A DNA stretch of 64,000 nt from Notospermus geniculatus (Eukaryota; Nemertea; Pilidiophora; Heteronemertea; Lineidae): positions 11,469 through 75,468 of the forward strand of contig NMRB01001291.1 of the NCBI GenBank assembly GCA_002633025.1, given 5' to 3'. This document shows, one piece after another, positions 21,337 to 30,393 of the stretch. The notes under the pieces were generated by a model. It did no database searches. It saw only the letters and a program-made list of their open reading frames with translations, and was not told the origin of the DNA. The translations under genes were made by a program, and so were the position numbers. The stretch's first letter is position 1. Each line of letters starts with the position of its first letter.

Positions 21337-23661
21337 TCACGTCCTATGGAAGTCGCCTCTGAGAATTCGCAGAAAAACCTTCTTAAATTGCGCATTTGCG
21401 AACGCGTAACAAAACGGATTGATGGGACTGTTCAGGTAGCACAGCCAGTAAGAAACGTTGTAAAGGTTGATGTTAATACAGGTAGGGCACCAGCCCATGA
21501 TGGGTGACAATATATGGTACGGTGTCCAACACAGAACAAAAGCTCCCAGAATAAACGTTATAGTCCTCAACGCCTTCCGCGCACGATTCTCCGATTTTGA
21601 TTTTTGCTTCTCCTTTTTTTGCTTACTGCTGCGCTTCCTACTTCCGCCCATGTTTTTAGAAATATTTGACATTAAATTACTACCGAGTTTATTTGGATTA
21701 TTTTTCGACCTATGACTTCCTCTTTTACTTCCTGTTGCATTAAGCGGCGTCAGCTCCTCATTCTGGGCAATTTTAGACACCGTTTTGCCGGAGGAGCTGA
21801 CATCAACTGTTTCAACCTGAATGGTGGCCATGGAGATCCCGCCGCTGTTTTTAGGGTCCGAAAAACGGATACTTGTATTACGAGAATGATTTCCCGACTG
21901 CAACCCATCGTGGTCCTCTGTTAACAACCCACTGTGGTCATCCTCATCCTCGTCTTCTTCTCGGAAAGATTCGCGTTTTTTCCAGACTGGAGACGGCGGA
22001 CAATCTCCACGAATGGTATTCCCGTTTGGTCGGTTTGGTAAAATATCCGTCAACATTTTCATATTTTCCGTCGACTGGAGTGATTTAATGCTTTCTTGAT
22101 CAATGTAAGTGACACCGTGAATTCGATCAGGTGTTGTTGCTAAGTTCACGCTAGGCGTACTGCTGTCCTTGTCCGCTTTGGCAGCGTGCGATTTTGGCAA
22201 GTCTAGAGACAAATGTTGTTTTCGTCGTTCAAGCGTGGAAGAGTTGGAACCAGCAGACGGCGCCCGTGCACCGTCCCCGGCTTCCAGATGCGAAGACGAA
22301 CGGTTGGAAGAAGCTCCCTCGTGGAGCGCTAAATCCTGGGGTTCACTCGAATGTGCGGACACCGTGTGATATCCCGAGTCATTTGGTGGCGTATTGGAGT
22401 TCGAACCCGGTATAGGGGCAACTTTTAAACTAGGGACATCCAGGCTGGACGCCTTCTTTCTCTCCTTATGTTTTTCCTTTTTCTCTTTTGGTGGCGGTTC
22501 CTCCGGGAAGTGTGATTGTTTTGGAGACTGACTCTCATGATCTGTATCAGAAGGAAACGCGGGGCTACTCGAGCGCTCATCATCCTTCCCAGCTTTACTA
22601 AAACTCGTCGTGCTTGTAGCCCTAGGCCTATCCTTCGCAGCAACCGCCAACCCAGTCTGGTTATTTTCCACAGCATTTTGTTCCCGTCCTGGACTCTGCG
22701 CCTTCGACATCCCGATCCCGATTTTTGACATTGTCTGCCCCGCCATGGAAACAAGGCTAGTCATTTTCTTCTGCTTCGCTTCCGATTTCCGTTGCAGATT
22801 TAGCGCCACTCGATAAATGCCGGTGTACAATCCGCACATTACAATTAATGTAATCCAGAAATATCCTACTATTAACAAAGTATTAAAAAGAGGATCACTT
22901 TGAAATTGCGTATAACAGTCGCCAGGGTCCACTGTCCGTTGGCCAGTGAAATATTGCCAACCTATAATTGTCGTAAAAAATATACCCGATGGTATAATCC
23001 ACGTGAGCGCAACCATGTTTACCACTTTTCGTTCCGTCCGCCAATTCCGGTATTTAGCTGGGACCTTAACCGAACAGAACCGATCGACGGTAATGAAGAA
23101 GACAGTGTATTGTGACGTCAGGCAGACGGTGTAATCCAAGGAAAGCCACAAGTCACATATTATTTCCCCAATGGGCCACCTGCCCAACACCAGGTACATT
23201 GTGAAGAAATTCATTGAAAATAATCCTATAAGTAGATCCGAAACGGCTAAACTTGCAATGAAATAGTTGGTGGGCTGGCGTATCGTCCGGTCAAGTATGA
23301 AACTCAAAATGACCAAAATGTTTCCCAATATGGTGACTATACTTACTATTCCTGCTAGAACTGAGACCACAATCGTCACCCACATTTCGTACGGCATACG
23401 TGTCGCCGAGTCCGTCCCATTCGTTCCGTTATAACCACAAATAATGGAGTCGTTCAGAAGACATGGGAAATCCGTCGGTACTAAAAGACCGGTTCCGTTG
23501 AGGCCGAGTTCAGCCTCGGCTGTCGCCGGCTCGAATTGAAGCCTCTGGATCGCCTCCCGGTCACCGGGGTCAATACTCTCGATCAACGTGTAGTTCACGC
23601 GATCATTGCCAAACAACGTGATGTTGCCCAGTACCGTGAGATTTGGCTGCCTCGGCGCCAT
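21337..23661 (-). CDS. B-type (gar-2-like) muscarinic acetylcholine receptor, single coding exon
   Basis: 774 residues without introns; ATG in AAAATGG context. A class A G-protein-coupled receptor of the plasma membrane. The N-terminus (1-93) is extracellular with several N-x-T/S sites. TM1 about 95-120 has the GN motif. TM2 has SLAVSDLL with D142. TM3 has LSLDYTVCLTSQYTVF with amine-binding D176, then DRF 193-195 (variant of DRY). Loop 2 has WQYFTGQRTVDPGDCYTQF; C249 should bond C169. A very long third loop, about 290-692, is rich in S, K and acidic runs. TM6 has CWTPYHI 711-717, TM7 has NPFCY 748-752, and the C-tail is short. WQYF.G.RTV.PG.C is muscarinic; TVCLTSQYTV..ITVDR.CSVK and the YRNWRTE loop mark the invertebrate B-type branch (Drosophila mAChR-B, C. 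elegans gar-2). Members couple to Gi/o in studied insects and respond to acetylcholine but poorly to muscarine. Residue 6.52 is H716, not the Asn of vertebrate receptors, which fits altered pharmacology. Confidence 0.9.
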   Translation of the reverse strand: MAPRQPNLTVLGNITLFGNDRVNYTLIESIDPGDREAIQRLQFEPATAEAELGLNGTGLLVPTDFPCLLNDSIICGYNGTNGTDSATRMPYEMWVTIVVSVLAGIVSIVTILGNILVILSFILDRTIRQPTNYFIASLAVSDLLIGLFSMNFFTMYLVLGRWPIGEIICDLWLSLDYTVCLTSQYTVFFITVDRFCSVKVPAKYRNWRTERKVVNMVALTWIIPSGIFFTTIIGWQYFTGQRTVDPGDCYTQFQSDPLFNTLLIVGYFWITLIVMCGLYTGIYRVALNLQRKSEAKQKKMTSLVSMAGQTMSKIGIGMSKAQSPGREQNAVENNQTGLAVAAKDRPRATSTTSFSKAGKDDERSSSPAFPSDTDHESQSPKQSHFPEEPPPKEKKEKHKERKKASSLDVPSLKVAPIPGSNSNTPPNDSGYHTVSAHSSEPQDLALHEGASSNRSSSHLEAGDGARAPSAGSNSSTLERRKQHLSLDLPKSHAAKADKDSSTPSVNLATTPDRIHGVTYIDQESIKSLQSTENMKMLTDILPNRPNGNTIRGDCPPSPVWKKRESFREEDEDEDDHSGLLTEDHDGLQSGNHSRNTSIRFSDPKNSGGISMATIQVETVDVSSSGKTVSKIAQNEELTPLNATGSKRGSHRSKNNPNKLGSNLMSNISKNMGGSRKRSSKQKKEKQKSKSENRARKALRTITFILGAFVLCWTPYHILSPIMGWCPTCININLYNVSYWLCYLNSPINPFCYAFANAQFKKVFLRILRGDFHRT

Positions 23662-26253
23662 TTTTACGTTGCTTAGCGACCGATGTGTAGTTCTTTATTC
23701 TCCCGCTCGGGGCGCTTTAGGTGATGCATACGGAGTCTGGAAAGAGAAGAGGAGATGGCATTAAAGCAATTTTCAAATATTCTTGTCAACATTTACAAAA
23801 AAACTCTTCTTTTTGTACCTGGAGAAACGAAAACAGTGATTACAGCCTGCAACTTGTTCGGGAATGATACAACCCCAGTTCCACGTTGAACATGGACGTG
23901 ACCTTGACCTGAATCCAGAAACGAGGTCAAGGTCAACGATCATCGAACATTTCCCTGGAACTTGACACCTCAGACGGTGTTCAGCTTGGTTCTTCGGAAA
24001 CATTGTTTTTCGTCCCGTATGAGTTACGAGGCGGGGATCTTTTTCTGACCTGATAAATGTTGACGCCATTTTCTGAGGAGCAGCTGCTGCGATCTCCGGC
24101 AGCGTCGCTAAGGGAGCGGGAAGAAACGGCAGTACAGTGTATTTATACTTCATGAGAATCTGAACCGCGGTATACTGGTACATATCGTGTCATCAACGGT
24201 TAGAAGGGCCTGGAGTATCTTATGACCGGTGTAACAGTTTTCAGCGTTCCCCATCTGTGAGTGTTCCCTCTCGTATTGTCTGACGGAATAAGCTGCGATT
24301 GACAATAGGGGACACACAGAGAAACGTGTCGATATACATGTATCTACCAGCGTTTCCCAAGCAATAAGGGGACACACTGACACACAGAAACACTGACAGA
24401 TATAACACTGGGTGCCACTTACTGGTTTATATCATGATCATAGATGGCGCTACAGTACCTCGGCACACAAGAACCGAAATGATATTGTCATGCCCGTCGC
24501 ACAGGGTCAACTTCATCATACGATTATCTGGAAATTCAGATTTAGGGCCTACAGGGCTTAAATGTATAGACCAACGTGTTTGCCTTTATCGAGGATATTC
24601 AGAATATTTGATGAAAGGTTTGACCGTTTGTGGCGAGGATATGGTCCACGGACTGTACGTGTTGATGCCTTTACGAGACACCGAACGAATTAGCACCAAG
24701 TCCTCGCCCTGTCAGCGGTGTCGACAAGTTTCAAACCGAACCTACACTAACGGTTGAGTTGGAAAGTGTCATATTATCAACAACACCAAGAACATTAAAA
24801 ATTCCCCTCTTCAATTTGCAAGGCGTTTGGCGTACGTAAGCCGAGCCAAGGTTTTAGAATAGAATGGCTTACAGCGACAATAGAACAGCTTAAAAGGTCA
24901 AAGAAGGAGAAAGCGAAGTGTTGGAGATAAAATCATTTTGTGAAGGTGCATCGTTAGCTGACGTCTCCAGGGAAACTAAGAGATAGAGAAATCAGGAAAT
25001 GATATTTGTGTCATCTTTAGGTGTGACTTCTGGGATTGGGGGGGGGGGGGTACGGGTGTTCAACCAGGTGTGACAGAAACCAGCGTCCTCGGAATGCAAG
25101 TCCGCCAAACAACAGCCCGCTATTGTAAGGTTATACTGGCCCAGGAGTGGTCATGGTCTCTGTAGCCATAGATTCTAATCCCTCGTTGAACAACAACCGG
25201 ACTTTGATTCCAGGGGGACTTTGATTCCTTTCACACCGGCATTAGCTGTGAGTTGGTCAGGCATATCTGATGGTTAGCGAGGCAAGACGGGGACGACGAT
25301 GCCCGTCTACACGTCCCGATCCCTACATCAGATGACGGATCTCAAACCCATGGTCTAATCTGTATATTCAACCAAGCATACGGCATGAGAAATATCATGG
25401 CCAAGAAAATTACAACTGAAAATGGAAAATACAAAGAAATAAAAATATGTGGGCCATTACTTGGATGGGTATGAAAGGTCGACCAACCAACGCCTACAGC
25501 CCTTAGAGAGACGAAGCAATGCATCATGTGTTGTATCATATCACTGTATTGAGTCAGGAAAGATCAAAGTGTGACGGATTAGGGAGCTCACAGATATCCG
25601 CTCCTGCTTAACTTTAAGGTTAAACCTGTACTATGATACATGATATCGGGTATCCGAGCACGAGATATCCACTGTGGGTCAGACTACATATACTAAGACA
25701 CGTAAAGTCATATTACTCGGATGTCACATGTACTGAGATATGACATACTGTAGATTCATATCTGATAGGTCAGTTCGTAATGTGAGGTACGAACGCCAAC
25801 TGAAATGGTCAGGCCTACATCTGACATAGTCAGGATTTACTCGAGTCGAATGGCAGTCCTACCTGTCTGACGCCTACAAGACATCGCAGTCCTGGCTCTG
25901 GGGCTAATCGATTTGAACCTACGAGAAATCGGCCACAGAGGGGTAGAACTCGAGGTGACCTGAAATTATTGCGACGACAGTTGACGTAGAACATGCCCAC
26001 TGCTGCCGTACACAGTTACGGCGACGCCTAGGTGAGCCGGAATGTATGTGAACGATCTTTCGTGCACTCAGACATCACGTTCTACTTTAGATGTTCAGCA
26101 AAACTTCGATCAGAGAGCAAATCAAGCTATCTGAGACTGTACCCAACGATGTTTTACCTGACACGCCTGTGTACTATGATGTCACGTTGGTGACGCAACG
26201 CAAAATCCGCTGCGGAGTAGGCTACACTAATAAACCCCCAAAACTCTCTTTCT
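23662..26253. other. Upstream region of the receptor gene (copy A)
   Basis: About 2.6 kb with no conserved frame; the short frames here are shifted by indels in copy B, which argues against coding. Contains the half-site pair at 23899-23935, a G12 tract near 25040, and single-copy sequence otherwise. The transcription start is not resolvable. Confidence 0.45.
23899..23935. promoter_or_regulatory. Mirrored nuclear-receptor extended half-sites upstream of the receptor
   Basis: TGACCTTGACCT (23899-23910) and AGGTCAAGGTCA (23924-23935) are perfect 12-bp inverted repeats spaced by 13 bases, about 240 bases upstream of the receptor start codon. Each contains TCAAGGTCA, the monomer site of NR5A (SF-1/FTZ-F1) and ERR nuclear receptors. 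Both sites are unchanged in copy B (34114-34150). Regulation of the receptor by such factors is inference. The pair may equally be a short transposon relic, since a foldback at 56865 carries the same word. Confidence 0.4.
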
Positions 26254-26644
26254 AATGTACATGTATATAAAGTCCATTTCCAGAATATTTGCAAATTTTC
26301 GACCCCAACCGGGGTCTTCTTCAGGCTGGCACTTTTCCACTAGATTTCAGAAAAGACTCTTTTGGGGTCGAAAATTTGCAAATACAGTCGAACCTCTCTA
26401 TTAAGGACACCTTCGGGACTGACAAATGCTGTCCTTAATTGAGAGGTGTCCTGATTACAGAGGTTGAAATGAATAGAAATGACCAGTTTGGGACTGAACA
26501 TTGGTGTCCTGATTAGAGAGGTGTCCTCCTGGCAGAGGTGTCCGTTAAGGGAGGTTCCACTGTACATGTATTCTGGAAATGGACTTTATATACATTATTG
26601 TGTGTCGTTTTTTGTGCTCGCCTTCTCTTCAAAACTCTCTTTCT
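26254..26644. mobile_element. Nested insertion absent from copy B, 15-bp target duplication
   Basis: Flanked by CAAAACTCTCTTTCT at 26239-26253 and 26630-26644; copy B has one such word near 36569. The outer element is a foldback: left arm TATATAAAGTCCATTTCCAG, TTTGCAAATTTTCGACCCC; right arm GGGGTCGAAAATTTGCAAA and CTGGAAATGGACTTTATATA. Its interior includes the dispersed stem-loop segment also found at 8886. The right arm is split by a second MITE at 26385-26562. A 15-bp duplication suggests retroposition of the outer unit. Confidence 0.82.
26385..26562. mobile_element. 178-bp pogo/Tc1-like MITE nested at TA
   Basis: Ends CAGTCGAACCTCTC and GGAGGTTCCACTG are inverted, flanked by TA on both sides (26383-26384, 26563-26564). 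The subterminal words TTAAGGACACC and GGTGTCC recur internally. CAGTG.AACCTC ends with TA duplication are typical of pogo/Tigger-like non-autonomous elements. It lies inside the outer foldback arm, so it arrived later. Confidence 0.78.
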
Positions 26645-27063
26645 GTTAACATTGTAAAAGTGAATTGTTCATAAAAATACACAAAGCACTGGTCAAACTG
26701 AACTAAACCGTCACGATCCCGACTTACATGTTCATTGTCATTTCTCTTCCCCAACTTCCCCCAATTCTGTACAACTCAACCCATCCTCTCGCCTCCACGT
26801 CGCTCGGCTTACCACACGAGTCGTGGTCCACCCTCATTCCAATTCTTCATTGACCGTTTTCCACGTCACGTTCTACGTTCCAAATGGATCGCTTCTAGTA
26901 ATTTCGATTTTGATATTCAAAGGTTTTACAATAAAATCATGTACCTGTCGCTGTGTCCGCTGGATGAATCCTATCAGTGGACTCCAGGTGTGTCAGTCCC
27001 GACTGATGAATACTAAGAAGGTCCAATTAGAGCGGGTTGGAATCTAGGCCGTTCTGATAAACC

Positions 27064-27110
27064 TGAGCGATAATAGACGGCGCTGCGAGCGGCATGAGCA
27101 GATGACGTCA
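27064..27110. repeat. GGCGCTG-type MITE end fragment
   Basis: GACGGCGCTGCGAGCGGC followed by TGACGTCACT, resembling the right end of the family at 20496. Also in copy B at 37012-37050. Confidence 0.45.
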
Positions 27111-27587
27111 CTCACTGACTTATTCCCCCGGTATTTCTCCTAAATCATAATATAACTTTTTCGATATAAGGTGGATATGTTTTCCAAATCATGGTGTCCA
27201 TGAGATTAGTGAGTTGGAAGTTTGGCTGAGGTTTGAAATAACGGTTAGGCCCGAGAATTGGGCCTATTGGTCAGTTTCGCGTCACCATCTTATGGGTAGT
27301 CTGTAACGGCGGCATACAGCAGTCTTTACTGTAAAACAGACGGATTAGTGAATACAATAGAAACAAAAGGTAAAAAGAAGATGCTTAAGTCTTGGCAATC
27401 CCATCTCGAATAAAGCAGGCATTAACTAATAGGTGGACAAAACACAGTCTCCGCTGCACTGTAACTGACAAAGGTCAATATCCATGTTATGAGACAGCAG
27501 AAGAAATAGACGTGGGGGATAAGACGGGGGGGGGGGGGTATAGCAACATCATCATGGCGGATACAATGAAAATGGAAAACTGATGTA

Positions 27588-27932
27588 CAGTTCAGCTTTA
27601 AGGTTCTCCCGCCAGGGGATTTATATGGCAGAGTTCGTCTTTAAGATGTCGTGGTGTACGTTTTTCTGCTAGGGGCTTTCATTGTCACAGTTCAGCTTTA
27701 AGCTGTCGTGGTCTACTATAAATCGCTAGGGGCTTTGATTGATATAGGTCAGCTTTAAGTTGACATATTTGACACAATTCAGGTTTAAGATGTCGTGATT
27801 GCGTTCCACCGAAAGGACGTTTATTTTAGGATGTTTGATGAACATTCTATTGCTAGATACAGTTCAGCTTTAAGATGTCATGGTATTTTATTGCTAGGCG
27901 CTTTAACTGACACAGTTCAGCTTTAAAGCGTT
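27588..27932. repeat. Degenerate minisatellite, unit about 62 bp (copy A)
   Basis: About six degenerate units built on ACAGTTCAGCTTTAAG, ATGTCGTGGT and GCTAGGGGCTTT. Units differ considerably, so this is an old array. The copy B equivalent at 37682-38013 has changed in length at its left end. Confidence 0.75.
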
Positions 27933-28116
27933 CAACACTCAACAACTGTCACTTCCAAACATGGTATGTGGAGGGTTAATAAAAATATAAGTAAAGAACA
28001 CATTTGCAATCCAATATTCTCACGGATGCGAACAGGTAAATGCCATATCACCATAGAAACGTGCATGGCTTTGTCAACAGAATATTTCTTACCACAAAAA
28101 TGTGAGAAAGTGCGAA

Positions 28117-28185
28117 AGGTGATGGTTGATGGTTGATGGAGATGTTGATGGTTGATGATTGATGGTTGACGGTTGATGATTGACA
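28117..28185. repeat. GATGGTTGATG simple repeat
   Basis: Imperfect GATGGTT/GATGATT units. Copy B at 38208-38260 is shorter, so the tract differs in length between the copies. Confidence 0.8.
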
Positions 28186-30302
28186 GCACGAAGATGGTGA
28201 AGAAAAGTTGATTAATTATCATGGCTTAATTAAGTGCCTGCATGACAGCGTTGTTCTCTAACCTAGTTCCCGTATCCACCGTTAGAGGCCGCTCGACGGA
28301 TGTTCGTCCGTTTTTTTTAATTTCCTTGTCTGAAGACGCTTTTTCGCGCGCTTGGCTTCCTATGGGCAACTCATTCGTACATACTATGGGTAGCTGTTTG
28401 TGTCACCGGTCTCAGCAACAGTCTTTAGGAAACAAACAATGGTGAATACTGAACTGCCCATTGAGAGCCGACTCACCCGACATTATTCTCACGTGGAGAG
28501 GCGCAATTTTGGCAGTTTTTTTGACGACATATGCCTACAGACTTCAAAGACAGACAGCAGCTCACCTGTCACAATATTCCATAAAGAAGAACCTCGGATT
28601 AATCCGTAGATACGTTCATTATACATGTTCTGCTAATTCCTTTTTGTTAATCCCTGTCAACTATGGATTCATTAAACGAGTTGAGAAATATCCTAAAATA
28701 TCGAAGTCCCTGTTCCCTAATCAATCCGAGAAGTTTATAATCCAAATTGAAGTTCTATGTATCCAAAAACACGGGAGGAATTAGGATTTATTCACCGTAT
28801 GAATACAAAATGTCGGAACTGCATCCGATTGACAGCCTTTCTGAGCCCCTTCCAGAGCCATCCTTTCAACAACATTACATAGCGTGTATATATTGTACGC
28901 CTACATAACAAACTTATCTCAAAAACATAAGAATATTGGCGAGACGCCCACTTTCTCTCTGATCTGCTACCACAAAAAGTTCCTCTGAACGACGGCATCA
29001 TCGAAATATAAGACCGAGCGTCCTACTCGGTTGGATCCCTGGCAGTGTGACATTTCGTCATCGGTCATGAAAAATAAACATCTTTGTCGAGTTTAGCGAA
29101 CGTTGTTTGATGCGCGTACTGTCGTTACTCTGTCTCCTACGCTTTCTGACTCATAACAAAGTCACGGCAAAATAGCAGACGATTTTACAACTGCGTCGTT
29201 TGTGAATATACGACAACATTTGGGGTGTTTTGGTCGAGGTACGCTGTGACGGAGGTACCTCAGCGTGGAGGTACATCAGTGTGGAGGTACCTCAGTGTGG
29301 AGGTGCTCGGGTTTGCAGATCCAACGCGAGGCGAAACCATTATCAACTCAGATCTTTTAAACAAACACATTCCGTCGTCTCCCGCTGTTGCAGTGTCAAA
29401 TTTCGCACATTTCAACACCTTCCTTTACTGAAGCATGGCGTCAAATAACTTCAGTGTGAACTGAGCGGTAGTCCCAGAATAAGTGTCCCTAATACAATAG
29501 CTGAAGGGGGAGGAAGAGATATCCAGAACCTTTCTAATAATGATTTCGTACTCAACTGCGGTGACTAGACCGACCAATGTGCACGAAAATAAAGTGAGGC
29601 GCAGCTCCGGCAAGAATTTTTAAAGATTTTTCAATTCGAACTCACTGCATGAATAAGATTTTCAATTTGTTCTTCTAAACAAGCATATATCACCATGGCG
29701 TAAATAATTAAACATAATGCTTACTTTTCGCGTGCAAAACTCGCGTACACCCGAAAACTAATTAAATGATCCGTACAAAACAGACGGGAATTACAGACTG
29801 AAGCTAGACGACGAATGGAAATGCTGAGTTTGAAATGAAGAAATTAGCCTAAATTTCTAATATTATACATGTAGTTGCATGTAAGAAATGGGTATTGAGT
29901 CAGCCGACGGGGAGAGAGTAGAATTATAAAGTGAATTCAGTACAGGAGAACTGGCACTCTACCCCCTGATGTTGATACCCCCGGTGGCGCTGAAGTCACC
30001 CCTGCCGACAGTGGGGATTATAACTAGAGGGCAGCACACAGTAATCAGGTCCTATACAATGGATACCTTTTGTGTGGGGAATTGATCAGGACCGGAATGT
30101 TCCTTTCAATGGGGATCCCAGCTACGATAGAGGGCACCGAAACCAGGTCCTATATATAATGGACGCCTTTATAGTGTGGGAAATTGATCAGGACTGGGAT
30201 ATCAGTTTCAATTCAACAGTTTTAACCACTAGTGACACCTATTGAGGCAGTGAGTTAGGTTCCTCATTGTGCAGTAGAGGGCTCGACCCTTCGGTCCTAT
30301 TG
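28186..30302. other. Intergenic copy A, no gene
   Basis: Contains a cluster of GGAGGTACCTCAG and GTGGAGGTACATCAG words at 29254-29310 (a short decayed direct repeat). Frames of up to 107 codons are present, but indels and stops separate them from the copy B versions. Confidence 0.4.
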
Positions 30303-30389
30303 GGTGATTTCAAAGTTGGTGTTAACACGGTGTTTACAATGCATTAAAGCATTGTAAACACGGTGTTAACACCAACTTTGAAATCACCC
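30303..30389. mobile_element. 87-bp near-perfect hairpin element with ATTG target duplication
   Basis: Copy A only. GGTGATTTCAAAGTTGG begins one arm and its complement ends the other. The arms are about 41 bases with a single mismatch and a loop of 4-5 bases. Flanked by ATTG (30299-30302 and 30390-30393); copy B shows a single ATTG at 40215-40218. Essentially the entire insertion is the hairpin, with no room for internal sequence. Confidence 0.9.
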
Positions 30390-30393
30390 ATTG

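Noticed and set aside
23773-24183. 136-codon frame upstream of the receptor (minus)
   Set aside because: The copy B counterpart is frameshifted in several places and differs in its N-terminal part, so it is not conserved coding.
25036-25052. Poly-G tracts (also near 9, 6894, 27530, 37673, 46713, 50366) as G-quadruplex or biological signals
   Set aside because: Lengths differ between copies and one sits next to an N, so slippage or assembly noise is the simpler explanation.
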